A stretch of DNA of 55,624 nucleotides from Prochlorococcus sp. AG-363-B11. GTDB lineage: Bacteria; Cyanobacteriota; Cyanobacteriia; PCC-6307; Cyanobiaceae. Below, piece by piece: positions 8,637 to 18,532 of this stretch (positions are counted from its first letter, which is position 1; each line of letters begins with the position of its first letter). Where the stretch lies: positions 1-55,624 of the forward strand of contig QCFE01000011.1 of the NCBI GenBank assembly GCA_003278425.1, in the 5' to 3' direction. A program made the position numbers and the translations under genes. The notes under the pieces are model-generated. The model ran no database searches. It saw nothing but the letters and a program-made list of their open reading frames with translations, and had not been told where the DNA came from.

Positions 8637-11030
8637 ATGGAATTTAAAGATTTTAATATTTTAATTAACTCTAATTCTTATTCTGTCGAATATGATGTTT
8701 TATCTGCTTTGTCCAAGGAGGGTTTAACTCAAGATGATTATATAGAAATTTGTGATCGATTAAAAAGAGCCCCTAATAGAACAGAGTTAGGTATGTTTGG
8801 TGTTATGTGGTCTGAACATTGTTGTTATAGAAACTCAAAACCCTTACTTTCTGCTTTTCCAACGACTGGAAAAAATATTCTTGTAGGTCCTGGAGAAAAT
8901 GCTGGTGTAGTTGATTTAGGAGAAGGCCAAAGACTTGCTTTTAAAATCGAAAGTCATAATCACCCTTCTGCTATAGAACCATTTCAAGGAGCAGCTACAG
9001 GTGTAGGAGGAATATTGAGAGATATTTTTACAATGGGTGCAAGACCTATTTGTTTGCTCAATTCATTAAGGTTTGGTCCCCTTGATAATTATAAAAATAT
9101 TGGTTTACTTCAAGGTGTTGTTTCAGGCATAGCTCATTATGGCAACTGTGTAGGGGTCCCAACTGTAGGAGGAGAGATCGCTTTTGATCCAAGTTATTCC
9201 GGCAATCCTTTAGTTAATGCAATGGCTCTAGGTTTAATGGAAACTGATGAAATTGTTTGTTCTGGTGCAGATGGCATTGATTTTCCAGTTGTTTATGTAG
9301 GAAGTACAACTGGAAGAGATGGTATGGGTGGTGCAAGTTTTGCAAGTGCAGAACTTACTAATGCATCACTTGATGATAGGCCTGCTGTTCAAGTAGGTGA
9401 TCCTTTTTTAGAAAAGGGTCTTATTGAAGGATGCTTAGAAGCTTTTAAATCAGGCTATGTAATTGCTGCTCAAGATATGGGTGCTGCAGGCCTGACTTGC
9501 AGTTGTTCTGAAATGGCTGCTAAAGGAGGAGTTGGAATTGAATTGAATCTTGATTTAGTACCTGCTAGAGAAGAAAATATGACTGCCTATGAATTCTTAC
9601 TTTCTGAATCACAAGAGAGAATGCTTTTTGTGGTTAAACCTGGTTATGAAGATCAAGTAATGAATATTTTTAAAAAATGGGGTTTATGCGCTTCTGTGGT
9701 TGGAAAAGTTTTAAAAGATAATATTGTTCGTGTTATTCATAAAAGTAATGTTGTTGTTAATTTACCTGCTGATGCATTAGCAGAAAATACACCAATTAAT
9801 GATCATTCTTTAATAAAAGAAATACCTAAAGAAATCAAAATTCATTGGAAATGGGATGAATCTAAATTACCTATGTACACTTATCAAGGTATATTAACTA
9901 GTTCAAATCAGATTCACTTTAGCTGGAATCAAATACTTTTGAAATTATTAGATGATCCTACAATAGCCTCTAAAAAATGGATTTATAATCAATATGATTA
10001 TCAGGTGCAAAATAATACACTTATACCTCCAGGAGTTGCAGATGCAGCTGTGATTAGATTAAGAGGTTTAGGAATTGATGACTCCAATTCCAAACGAGGT
10101 GTAGCGGTTGTTGTGGATTGCTTGAACCGATGGGTTGCTTTAGATCCTGAAAGAGGAGCAATAGCTTCTGTTGCCGAAGCGGCTAGAAACCTTAGTTGTG
10201 TGGGTGCTGTACCATTAGCAGTTACCAACAATCTTAACTTTTCTTCTCCCGAAGAAGATTTAGGCTATTGGCAATTAGCAATGTCATGTAAAGGAATATC
10301 TGAGGCTTGCTTGTCTTTGGGCACTCCTGTAACTGGTGGAAATGTATCCTTATATAATGAGACAAATTTATCTCAAGGATCCAAACAGCCAATTCAACCA
10401 ACGCCTGTTATTGGAATGGTAGGTTTAATAGAAGATATTGATTGCATAGTTAGACAAGGTTGGAGAATTTCTGGGGATCATATTTATTTGCTTGGTGTTT
10501 CATTATTGGAAGATAATGAACAAGTTTCTTTATCAGCATCATCATATTTATCTAATATTTTTAGTCTGAACACTGGGAGACCTCCTATCTTAGATCTAGA
10601 TCTAGAAAAATCAGTTCAATCTCTATTGAATGATTTGATTAAAAATAATTTAATTAACTCTGCTCATGATGTTAGTGATGGTGGTGTACTAACTTCTCTT
10701 GCTGAGTCTTGTATTAGTTCAGGGTTGGGAGTTACTTGTCACTTTCCAGATTGCGATAATCGCTTAGATAAGCTTTTATTTGGGGAAGGAGGATCCAGAG
10801 TCTTAATCAGTGTTTCTTCAGATAAAATCGAAGGTTTTATGAATAGTGTAAAAAGAATAAATAAAAACGCTCAGGAACCAGTCCCTATTAATTTTCTTGG
10901 AAAAGTAAATGACTCAGAAATATTGGAAATAAATATAGATGAGCATAAAATTATTAATTTATCTATTAGTCAAATAACTAGTACTTTCGAACAAGCTATT
11001 CCTAATAGAATAGAATCTAGTAAATTATAA
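8637..11030 (+). CDS. purL: Phosphoribosylformylglycinamidine synthase, large PurL subunit
   Basis: PurL carries out the ATP-dependent amidation of FGAR to FGAM in purine synthesis, working with PurQ (glutaminase) and PurS. The ~797-residue length is that of the small, multi-subunit type, not the ~1300-residue fused enzyme. I see the signature [10 protein letters not shown] near the N-terminus, [21 protein letters not shown], a second ATP-like half with GGNVSLYNE, and HDVSDGGVL near the C-terminus. I chose the ATG at 8637 just after the previous stop; a TTG at 8625 in frame sits 4 bp after a GAGG and would add four residues while overlapping the previous gene. Confidence 0.96.
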   Translation: MEFKDFNILINSNSYSVEYDVLSALSKEGLTQDDYIEICDRLKRAPNRTELGMFGVMWSEHCCYRNSKPLLSAFPTTGKNILVGPGENAGVVDLGEGQRLAFKIESHNHPSAIEPFQGAATGVGGILRDIFTMGARPICLLNSLRFGPLDNYKNIGLLQGVVSGIAHYGNCVGVPTVGGEIAFDPSYSGNPLVNAMALGLMETDEIVCSGADGIDFPVVYVGSTTGRDGMGGASFASAELTNASLDDRPAVQVGDPFLEKGLIEGCLEAFKSGYVIAAQDMGAAGLTCSCSEMAAKGGVGIELNLDLVPAREENMTAYEFLLSESQERMLFVVKPGYEDQVMNIFKKWGLCASVVGKVLKDNIVRVIHKSNVVVNLPADALAENTPINDHSLIKEIPKEIKIHWKWDESKLPMYTYQGILTSSNQIHFSWNQILLKLLDDPTIASKKWIYNQYDYQVQNNTLIPPGVADAAVIRLRGLGIDDSNSKRGVAVVVDCLNRWVALDPERGAIASVAEAARNLSCVGAVPLAVTNNLNFSSPEEDLGYWQLAMSCKGISEACLSLGTPVTGGNVSLYNETNLSQGSKQPIQPTPVIGMVGLIEDIDCIVRQGWRISGDHIYLLGVSLLEDNEQVSLSASSYLSNIFSLNTGRPPILDLDLEKSVQSLLNDLIKNNLINSAHDVSDGGVLTSLAESCISSGLGVTCHFPDCDNRLDKLLFGEGGSRVLISVSSDKIEGFMNSVKRINKNAQEPVPINFLGKVNDSEILEINIDEHKIINLSISQITSTFEQAIPNRIESSKL

Positions 11031-11080
11031 AATGGTTTATACTAAATTAATAATCTTCTCTTTCTATTAGGACTTATTTT

Positions 11081-12538
11081 ATGTGTGGAATAGTTGGCAT
11101 AGTTTCAAATGAACAGGTTAATCAGCAAATTTATGACAGTTTGCTTTTACTTCAGCATAGAGGGCAAGATTCAACTGGTATAGCAACTATGCAAGGTAAT
11201 GTCTTTCACATGCATAAATCAAAAGGTCAGGTAAAAGAAGCATATAGAACAAGAGATATGAGAGCTCTTAAAGGAAATATTGGTTTAGGACATGTTCGTT
11301 ATGCAACATCTGGAGCTGCACATCGAGAAGATGAAGTTCAACCTTTTTATGTCAATGCTCCTTATGGAATTATTCTTGTACATAATGGAAATTTAACTAA
11401 TACTAGAGAATTAGAAAAAGAACTATTTAGTATTGATCGACGACATACAAACTCTTCTAGCGATACAGAAATGCTTTTGAATGTTTTAGCTACTGAAATA
11501 CAATCTCATATTCATGGTAATTCTTTATCACCAGAAGATATGTTTGCTGCTGTTACATCATTGCACTCAAGAGTGGATGGATCATATGCAGCTCTTGCTT
11601 TAATTTCTGGTTTTGGTTTATTAGCTTTTAGAGATCCTTATGGAATTCGACCATTGATTTTAGGTCATAGAGTTTTAAATAATGGTAAAAAAGAATGGGT
11701 TTTAGCTAGTGAATCTCTAGTTGTAGAGAACAATGATTTTGAAGTATATAGAGATGTTTTACCAGGAGAAGCTATTTTTATTTCAAATGAGGGTGAGATT
11801 TTTTCTAAGCAATGTTCTTCTAATAGTGATTTGTTTCCGTGTTCTTTCGAATATGTATATCTAGCTAGACCTGACTCTGTAATGAATGGAATTTCTGTTT
11901 ATGAAGCTAGGCTTAAAATGGGTGATTATCTTGCAAATACAATTAAAAATCAGATTTCTTCTGGTGATGTTGATGTAGTAATGCCTATACCTGACTCTTC
12001 TCGTCCATCAGCGATGCAAGTGGCTCGTGGATTAGGTGTTGAATATAGGGAAGGATTTTTTAAAAATCGTTATATTGGAAGAACTTTTATTATGCCTGGC
12101 CAAGCTCAAAGAAAAAAATCAGTCCGTCAAAAATTAAATGCAATGAGTAGTGAGTTTAAAAATAAAAATGTTTTGATTGTAGATGATTCAATAGTTCGAG
12201 GTACGACCTCAAAAGAAATTGTTCAAATGGCTAAATTAGCAGGAGCAAATAAAGTTTACTTTACCTCTGCAGCTCCTCCAATAAGGTTTCCCCATGTTTA
12301 TGGTATTAATATGCCTTCCAAAAAAGAATTAATTGCTTATGATAAAAGTATTAATGAAGTAGAAAAGATTTTAACTGTAGACAAATTAGTGTATCAAGAA
12401 ATAAATGATTTAGAAAAAGCTATTTTAAATGACTCTAATATTAATGATTTAGATATGTCTTGCTTTAATGGTCATTATATCACTGGAAATATTACTAATG
12501 AATACTTAGATTGGGTTGAATCTAATTATTTTTCATAG
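11081..12538 (+). CDS. purF: Amidophosphoribosyltransferase
   Basis: PurF transfers glutamine nitrogen to PRPP, the first committed step of purine synthesis. The protein (485 residues) begins MCGIVGIV, so Cys2 becomes the N-terminal nucleophile after Met removal and no propeptide is present. The glutaminase half includes LQHRGQDSTGIA and RYATSG; the phosphoribosyl half has the PRPP loop LIVDDSIVRGTTS near residues 364-376. It follows purL by 50 bp, so a purL-purF transcript is likely. Its end and that of the convergent gyrA-like gene are only three bases apart. Confidence 0.97.
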   Translation: MCGIVGIVSNEQVNQQIYDSLLLLQHRGQDSTGIATMQGNVFHMHKSKGQVKEAYRTRDMRALKGNIGLGHVRYATSGAAHREDEVQPFYVNAPYGIILVHNGNLTNTRELEKELFSIDRRHTNSSSDTEMLLNVLATEIQSHIHGNSLSPEDMFAAVTSLHSRVDGSYAALALISGFGLLAFRDPYGIRPLILGHRVLNNGKKEWVLASESLVVENNDFEVYRDVLPGEAIFISNEGEIFSKQCSSNSDLFPCSFEYVYLARPDSVMNGISVYEARLKMGDYLANTIKNQISSGDVDVVMPIPDSSRPSAMQVARGLGVEYREGFFKNRYIGRTFIMPGQAQRKKSVRQKLNAMSSEFKNKNVLIVDDSIVRGTTSKEIVQMAKLAGANKVYFTSAAPPIRFPHVYGINMPSKKELIAYDKSINEVEKILTVDKLVYQEINDLEKAILNDSNINDLDMSCFNGHYITGNITNEYLDWVESNYFS

Positions 12539-12541
12539 ATA

Positions 12542-15031
12542 TTAGTAATTATTTTCTTCAACTAACGGGGTAATTTGTTCTATAAACTCATTTTCACGCA
12601 AGTTAAATGCTTGTATCTGCTCTTCATTTTCCTTGATATTATCTATTTGAGTGGGACTTACTCTACCATTTTTTCCTAAATTTGTTGTTATTCCGACTAA
12701 TTGAGTGCTCTTATAAACTTGTATTACTTTATCTTCCTTATGTTTAGATACAGTAAGATTAATTCCAATCAAACCTAGGCTTCCTTTGGAACATAATCTT
12801 ATATTTTTAAGAGATTGCTTTATCAATGTTCCTTTTTTAGATATTAAAACTATGCCTTTACTTTCATTTTCATTCTCATTGAATGATATTCCACCAACAA
12901 TATTCTCTCCTGGAAATAATCTTAAAACTATTGATCCTTGAGCAAGTTTACTCATTACAGGAATTTGACTATCTATTAATTTTATTTTCACTATTCTGCC
13001 AATATCACTCACAATTAATAAATATCCATTCACTGGACAAAGCATTGCTGATTTAAGCGTTGTTCCTTCTTTAAGTTTTAAAAGTGATGTTGACCTTCCT
13101 GAAATATCTATTATTTCATTCAACTTAATTTGTTTAAACCTACCATCACTGCTTAATAATCCAAGGTTTATACCTTTTTCTTCTGATATAGGCAATAAAT
13201 TAGTAACCACTTCTCCTTCCAATCCAGATGGTAAAAACCTATCTAATGAACCAGGTTGATTGCCTGCAAATTCCCATTTTACTAATCCAACTTTTCCGTT
13301 ACTAGTTATTGCTAAAACTTTAGGTTGCTTTACTATTGGCCAAATTAATCTTGCAGGGCTTGGATTATCGCCTAATAAACAACTTTGAGATAAATTTAAC
13401 TTAGTAAGTATTTGTTGCCTTAATACTTTAACTTGGGTGTCATTTTGAATTAACAAGTAACTATCTCTTGGCAAACTTTCATATGCTTTTTTTCTTTGTA
13501 ACTCTGCATTAGGCCTTAGATTAGCATTTCTTTCAGCAACTAAATTATCACCACCTTCAATTAATTTTGTTTTTCTAGCGTTCCCGTATTTCTTTTTTAT
13601 AGCTTTAAATTCGTTAATCATCATTACCATTAATTCATTTCTATTGTTTAATAGCTGGTTTAGATTTTTCTTTTTATCTATTAATTCATCAGATTCTTTA
13701 TATAATGCTTGTGTTTCTAAATTAGTAAGTTTTCTTAGAGGCATTCCTAGTATTCCTTCTGCTTGATTTTCATTTAGCTTTAATGTTTCCATTATTTTTA
13801 TCTTGGCTTCTCCAGAATCTTTTGCATTTTCTAGAAGTGATATTACCTGTTTGAGATTTTTTAATGCTTTAATTAAGCCTTCAACTATTTCTAATCGGCT
13901 TAAGGCTTTTTCTAGCTTATTCCTAGTTCTTCTGATAATTGTTAACTCTCTATATTCTAAGAAAACATTTAATAATTCTTTTAATGATAGTTGCTTTGGT
14001 TGTCCATCTACTAATGCTAATAAAGTAGCACTAAAATTATTTTGCAAGTTAGTTTTTTGGTATAAAAGATTTTTTATTTTTTCACTATCTACATCTCTTC
14101 TTAACTCAATAACTATTCTCATTCCATTACGATCACTTTCATCTCTTATATCTGAAATGCCTTCTATTTTTGAATTATTTACTAGATCTGCAAGCTTCTC
14201 TATCCAGCTTGCTTTGTTAACTTGATAAGGTAGTTCAGTTATGATAACTCCCTTTTTTTTATGTTTTCCTTTCCCAGGATTAATTTCTTCTATATGAGTT
14301 ACTCCCCTCATAGGAATACTGCCTTTTCCTTTCAAATAAGTGTCTTTAATTCCGTTACTTAATAGAATTTCTCCTCCTGTTGGAAAGTCTGGTCCCGGTA
14401 TAATATTAATTAATTTATCTTCAGATAACTCTGGTTTCTTAATTAAGGCTATTAAACCATTGATAATTTCATTTAAGTTATGAGGAGGAATACTAGTTGC
14501 CATGCCAACGGCTATTCCTGAGCATCCATTTAGAATTAGAAATGGTAATTGTGCAGGCAGAACATCTGGTTCTTGCTGAGATCCATCAAAATTTGGCGTA
14601 AAATCAACTGTATTCCCATCAATTTCACTAAGTAGTGCTTCATGTGAAATAGGTGCTAATCGAGTTTCGGTATATCTCATTGCAGCAGGTGGATCGTCAT
14701 CTATTGAGCCAAAATTTCCATGTCCATCAAGTACTGGATATCTGCTTGAAAAGCTTTGAACTAGTCTTACTAAAGCATCATATACAGCTTGATCTCCATG
14801 AGGATGGTATTTCCCTAGGACATCTCCCACTACTCGGGCACATTTTCTATAAGGTCTATCAGGCGTTAAACCGAGTTCATGCATTGCATATAAAATCCGC
14901 CTTTGAACAGGCTTTAGTCCATCTCTAGCATCAGGCAAAGCTCTTCCTACGATTACGCTCATTGCGTATTCGAGGTAAGAACGCTGCATTTCTTGATGCA
15001 GTGAAATAGGTTGAAGGCGTTCTTTACCCAT
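12542..15031 (-). CDS. Type IIA topoisomerase subunit A (GyrA/ParC-like)
   Basis: The breakage-rejoining subunit of a type II topoisomerase, 829 residues. The N-terminal half is canonical: [19 protein letters not shown], the helix-turn-helix region with GKYHPHGD (74-81), and [10 protein letters not shown] with the catalytic Tyr120. The C-terminal third looks like a beta-pinwheel with repeated blades. I find no QRRGGKG-type GyrA box at the start of that domain, the element that lets gyrase wrap DNA, so it may be a ParC-like decatenase or a second GyrA paralogue. The gene is last in a leftward queG-TPR-gyrA-like group. The family is certain, the subtype is not, so I give no symbol. Confidence 0.93.
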   Translation of the reverse strand: MGKERLQPISLHQEMQRSYLEYAMSVIVGRALPDARDGLKPVQRRILYAMHELGLTPDRPYRKCARVVGDVLGKYHPHGDQAVYDALVRLVQSFSSRYPVLDGHGNFGSIDDDPPAAMRYTETRLAPISHEALLSEIDGNTVDFTPNFDGSQQEPDVLPAQLPFLILNGCSGIAVGMATSIPPHNLNEIINGLIALIKKPELSEDKLINIIPGPDFPTGGEILLSNGIKDTYLKGKGSIPMRGVTHIEEINPGKGKHKKKGVIITELPYQVNKASWIEKLADLVNNSKIEGISDIRDESDRNGMRIVIELRRDVDSEKIKNLLYQKTNLQNNFSATLLALVDGQPKQLSLKELLNVFLEYRELTIIRRTRNKLEKALSRLEIVEGLIKALKNLKQVISLLENAKDSGEAKIKIMETLKLNENQAEGILGMPLRKLTNLETQALYKESDELIDKKKNLNQLLNNRNELMVMMINEFKAIKKKYGNARKTKLIEGGDNLVAERNANLRPNAELQRKKAYESLPRDSYLLIQNDTQVKVLRQQILTKLNLSQSCLLGDNPSPARLIWPIVKQPKVLAITSNGKVGLVKWEFAGNQPGSLDRFLPSGLEGEVVTNLLPISEEKGINLGLLSSDGRFKQIKLNEIIDISGRSTSLLKLKEGTTLKSAMLCPVNGYLLIVSDIGRIVKIKLIDSQIPVMSKLAQGSIVLRLFPGENIVGGISFNENENESKGIVLISKKGTLIKQSLKNIRLCSKGSLGLIGINLTVSKHKEDKVIQVYKSTQLVGITTNLGKNGRVSPTQIDNIKENEEQIQAFNLRENEFIEQITPLVEENNY

Positions 15032-15098
15032 TCAAATTAGGTGCGCTTAAAATCCCAAGATGCTTCACAGTACAAACTATATTTAGTTTTTACCAGTT

Positions 15099-15995
15099 TT
15101 ATTGATCTTCTTCATTTGTAAAGTTTGAATTTGCAGAAGCTGTATTTAGTACAGATTTTAATTTTGGATTTTTGAAAAGCTCTGCACCTGCATTTTGAAG
15201 CTTTTCTCCCCATAATTGTTCTTCTTGAAATTGTTGGAAAAAGTAATTTGGATTTTGTCCGAGTGCTTCCTTTGCTAAGTCAATTGCTTCTTTGTCATTT
15301 TGATCAAGAGTATATAGAGCGATTGCTAACGCGAGCTTTGGTTCTGGATCTGATTCAATAAGCAGTACTTTTCTCCATATATTGATTGCTTTTTCTTTAA
15401 AGCCTAATTCATAATAAACCAAGGCTTGATTATTGATAGCTTGCCAAAACTTTGGGTTAATTTCTGTTGCTTTTTTAAATGCTTCTAGAGAGCTTGAATA
15501 ATTTTTTTGCATTAATTTTGCATTACCTAGGAGGAAATATGAGTTACTATTATTTTTATCAAGATTTATATTTGTTTTTATAGATTGAATGGCTGATTCA
15601 ATATCCCCTATTTGCATTTCTATTGATGCTTTTGTAAGCCAAATAAGAGCAATAGAAGAATCAATTTTTTGTGCATTTTCAATAGATATAAGAGCATCTT
15701 TTAAAAGCTTGCTATATAATTGAGCTCTAGAAAGAATAATCCATAATTCTGGTTCATCTGGATTTAAACTTATAGCAAGTTTTGCAAGATTTATTGCTTC
15801 TTTGGTTTGACCATACTGAATATACTTAGATGCAGTAAGACCAATGCCAATACTTGTATTGATTAATACTTTTTTGTTTGGTTCATAAGTATATGGTACA
15901 AATGAATATGAGGGGCTTGTAGGAGAAAATAAATTTATGTTTAATATGGCACAAACTAAGAAGTAAAAACTATTTTTAATAGATTTATTTTTCAT
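15099..15995 (-). CDS. TPR-repeat protein, exported or membrane-anchored
   Basis: A 298-residue protein with an N-terminal lysine patch and a hydrophobic stretch (about 10-30) that should act as a signal peptide or anchor. Residues about 45-240 form a series of tetratricopeptide repeats: typical spacing with motifs such as A-x-L-NPDEPELW, SIALIWLTKA, NSNSYFLLGNA and NPKFWQAINNQALVYYELG. TPR arrays mediate protein-protein contacts; partners are unknown. It overlaps the end of queG by 4 bp and precedes the gyrA-like gene by 67 bp, so it sits in the middle of a leftward operon. Confidence 0.85.
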   Translation of the reverse strand: MKNKSIKNSFYFLVCAILNINLFSPTSPSYSFVPYTYEPNKKVLINTSIGIGLTASKYIQYGQTKEAINLAKLAISLNPDEPELWIILSRAQLYSKLLKDALISIENAQKIDSSIALIWLTKASIEMQIGDIESAIQSIKTNINLDKNNSNSYFLLGNAKLMQKNYSSSLEAFKKATEINPKFWQAINNQALVYYELGFKEKAINIWRKVLLIESDPEPKLALAIALYTLDQNDKEAIDLAKEALGQNPNYFFQQFQEEQLWGEKLQNAGAELFKNPKLKSVLNTASANSNFTNEEDQ

Positions 15996-16966
15996 TGCTT
16001 TTTTTTCTTAAAAGTTCCTAATTTATTGTTTTTTAAAATATAATTCACATTTCTTTTCCACATCCATGGCTTAATTCTTCTTAATGATGAACCTTGTAAT
16101 AATTGTTTCCAATCTATTTCATTACTTTCTATTGCTTTTTTAATTGTTAAATTAAAAATCCAATCCTTAGCTTGTGTATCTGGATCATAGCTAATTGGTA
16201 TTTCTTTTTGATTCCATGGGCATTCTTCTTGACATATATCACATCCTGCAACCCAGTTACCCATTGCTTTTTGGATTTCTATGGGGATTTCCTTCGCTCT
16301 ATTTTCTATATTATGATAAGCAATACATTTACGAGCGTTAACTACAAAAGGTTCAGTAATTGCTTGAGTAGGGCAAGAATCTATGCATTTCTGACATTTT
16401 CCGCATAAGGCAATTGCGGGCTTATCTGGTATTAATTTCTCTGTTGAGATCAAATTTCCAAGTACCATCCAGGATCCTCTTTTTGAATTAATTAAGTTAC
16501 TATTTTTTCCAATCCAACCCAACCCAGCTTCTTCAGCCCATGCTTTTTCGAGTAAGGGCTTTGAATCTACGCAAACCTTCCACTGTGATTGGGGTCTTTG
16601 TTCAGTTAACCAATGACCAATTTCTTTTAATCGTTTTTCTAGTACCTTGTGGTAATCATTACCCCATGCATATCTACCAATTAAAAGATTGTTTAACTTT
16701 TTTTTTGGTGGGAGAGTGAAATAGTTTAGACCTACTACTAAAACACTTTGCGCCCCTTTTAGAAGCCGATCTATTTCAAATCTTGCTGGCGCTTTCATCC
16801 ATCCCATATCAGCATGATGTCCTGCATTTAGCCATCGTTCTAAAGACTCAGTTCGCATTCTGATCCGATTACTTCCTGCAATTGCTGCAATTCCTACAGG
16901 GTTAAACCCTTTGCTTTTGGCTTTTTCTTTCAGTTCATGGGTTAAAAATTCTTGAGTTTGTTCCAT
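15992..16966 (-). CDS. queG: Epoxyqueuosine reductase
   Basis: QueG performs the last step of queuosine synthesis in tRNA, reducing epoxyqueuosine with a cobalamin cofactor and two 4Fe-4S clusters. The 324-residue protein shows the first cluster set CGKCQKCIDSCP (Cys188, 191, 194, 198), a single Cys214 in RKCIAYH, and the second set GCDICQEECPW (Cys242, 245, 249). The central GRYAWGNDYHKVL segment is also typical. The size is a little short of E. coli QueG (379), which has a C-terminal extension. The ATG at 16966 fits. A cobalamin gene, cbiD, occurs elsewhere in the window, in keeping with the B12 need. Confidence 0.94.
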   Translation of the reverse strand: MEQTQEFLTHELKEKAKSKGFNPVGIAAIAGSNRIRMRTESLERWLNAGHHADMGWMKAPARFEIDRLLKGAQSVLVVGLNYFTLPPKKKLNNLLIGRYAWGNDYHKVLEKRLKEIGHWLTEQRPQSQWKVCVDSKPLLEKAWAEEAGLGWIGKNSNLINSKRGSWMVLGNLISTEKLIPDKPAIALCGKCQKCIDSCPTQAITEPFVVNARKCIAYHNIENRAKEIPIEIQKAMGNWVAGCDICQEECPWNQKEIPISYDPDTQAKDWIFNLTIKKAIESNEIDWKQLLQGSSLRRIKPWMWKRNVNYILKNNKLGTFKKKKQ

Positions 16967-17089
16967 AATTGATCGAGCCTATAAAATTTTTTAGGCACGC
17001 ATTTCTACTATTTCCATTAACAAACCTGATTATCCTATTAAATTGTGTAGTTTAGTTTAATAACATAATTAAAAGGTATTTGATTCTTC

Positions 17090-17839
17090 TTGATCCAGTC
17101 TTCCCCTAGACAAGATCTTTCTTTACCCTCGAGGCTTCAGCAAGATCTTAAAAATGACCTGATAGCAGGTCTGCTGGTGGTTATTCCACTAGCTACAACC
17201 ATTTGGCTTTCGACCATTGTTAGTCGGTTTGTACTTGCTTTTTTAACCTCTATTCCAAAGCAATTAAACCCATTCATAACACTTAACCCTCTTCTTCAAG
17301 ATCTTATTAATCTTGCTCTTGGTTTAACCGTGCCGTTATTAGGGATTCTTTTAATTGGTTTGATGGCTAGAAATTTTGTTGGGAGATGGCTACTGGAGTT
17401 TGGCGAGGGCACTTTGTCACGGATACCTTTTGCAGGATCTGTTTATAAAACATTAAAACAGCTTTTAGAGACTTTTCTGGGTGATAATTCAACGCGTTTT
17501 CGTAGGGTCGTGTTAGTTGAATATCCTAGAGAGGGATTGTTTAGTGTTGGGTTTGTTACTGGTTTAGTAGGGCCATCTCTTCAACCAGAACTAGACCAGC
17601 CACTTTTAAGTGTTTTTATTCCAACTGCTCCAAACCCAACAACTGGATGGTATACACTTGTGCCAGAATCCTCAGTTAAAGATTTAAATATTTCTGTTGA
17701 AGATGCATTTAGAACAATCATATCTGCGGGTATTGTAAATCCAGATGAACGAACTACATCTACGAATGCAAGCTTTTCTAGTTTGTTGCAGCAATTTAGA
17801 GCACGTTCATCGCAGTCTTCGCTAACTAATAAAAGTTAA
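17090..17839 (+). CDS. DUF502-family membrane protein
   Basis: A 249-residue integral membrane protein of the DUF502 family, function unknown. Two hydrophobic segments are clear: about residues 25-50 (DLIAGLLVVIPLATTIWLST) and 70-95 (LTVPLLGILLIGLMA). They are followed by the family hallmarks RIPFAGSVYKTLKQ and a soluble domain with VVLVEYPREGLFSVGFVTG and VFIPTAPNPTTGW. The start is TTG at 17090; no in-frame ATG lies nearby and the conserved membrane domain begins at once. It is the first gene of a rightward run with nusB, ftsY and the phosphatase gene, 20 bp ahead of nusB. A role in envelope or targeting is only suggested by the neighbours. Confidence 0.88.
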   Translation: MIQSSPRQDLSLPSRLQQDLKNDLIAGLLVVIPLATTIWLSTIVSRFVLAFLTSIPKQLNPFITLNPLLQDLINLALGLTVPLLGILLIGLMARNFVGRWLLEFGEGTLSRIPFAGSVYKTLKQLLETFLGDNSTRFRRVVLVEYPREGLFSVGFVTGLVGPSLQPELDQPLLSVFIPTAPNPTTGWYTLVPESSVKDLNISVEDAFRTIISAGIVNPDERTTSTNASFSSLLQQFRARSSQSSLTNKS

Positions 17840-17859
17840 TATATAAAAAGTACTTATTA

Positions 17860-18483
17860 ATGGAATCTAGGTCTTTTTCAAGAGAAGTTGCCCTTTTAGT
17901 TTTAGGTCAAATTTCAGAGGAAAAATTAAATAATTTTGATATTGTCTCTCTAGACCAGATGCTTACTATGGGTTTAGACACTCTTTTTAACTATTGGAGA
18001 GAACAATTGGATGATTGTGCACTTCAGATTTCATTAGCTCAAGAAGAATTGCTTCGAAATGATTGTGCAGATTTAGATAAAAACGCAATTCTTCATTCAC
18101 GGGAACTATTAGTTAATTGTTTGAAAAAATCTGAGAATATTGTTAACATTTTGTCTGACACTATAGAACTTGCAAGTTTATTAACTTTAAGAGATCAAGA
18201 AAATATTCGCATCGAGGCATTGCATCGAGTGAACTTAGTAATTGATAAATTTAGTATTATTAATGCTTCTTTGGATGATGTTATGGAAGGGTGGAGGTTA
18301 AAGAGATTACCTAGAATTGATCAAGATATTTTAAGATTAGCTTATGTAGATATATATAATCTTAAAACACCTATTCCAGTTACATGTAATGAGGCTGTTA
18401 ATCTTGCAAATCGCTATAGCGATGAGCAAGGCCGTAAAATGATTAACGGAATTCTAAGACGATTGCAAAATAAATCTTCTTAG
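17860..18483 (+). CDS. nusB: Transcription antitermination factor NusB
   Basis: NusB binds boxA RNA with NusE (S10) and promotes antitermination of rRNA operons. The protein has 207 residues, longer than the ~140 of E. coli NusB because of an insertion in the middle, which is common in cyanobacteria. The N-terminus SFSREVALLVLGQI and the C-terminal helices (RLKRLPRIDQDILRLAYVDI, then CNEAVNLANRYSDE and MINGILRRL) are the conserved parts. It lies 20 bp after the DUF502 gene and about 50 bp before ftsY. Confidence 0.92.
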   Translation: MESRSFSREVALLVLGQISEEKLNNFDIVSLDQMLTMGLDTLFNYWREQLDDCALQISLAQEELLRNDCADLDKNAILHSRELLVNCLKKSENIVNILSDTIELASLLTLRDQENIRIEALHRVNLVIDKFSIINASLDDVMEGWRLKRLPRIDQDILRLAYVDIYNLKTPIPVTCNEAVNLANRYSDEQGRKMINGILRRLQNKSS

Positions 18484-18532
18484 AAATTTTACTTTTAAAC
18501 AGCAAATAATCTTTTTATTTTTTGTAACTTCT

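Noticed and set aside
13803-14225. 140-codon open frame antisense to the gyrA-like gene
   Set aside because: It is a shadow on the opposite strand of a strongly conserved gene; no family motif is visible.
16054-16062. Perfect TTTTCCACA DnaA-box word
   Set aside because: It lies inside the queG coding region, alone and with no skew change, so it is likely chance. It shows that single boxes in this genome are weak evidence, and it lowers the weight I give to box matches near dnaN.
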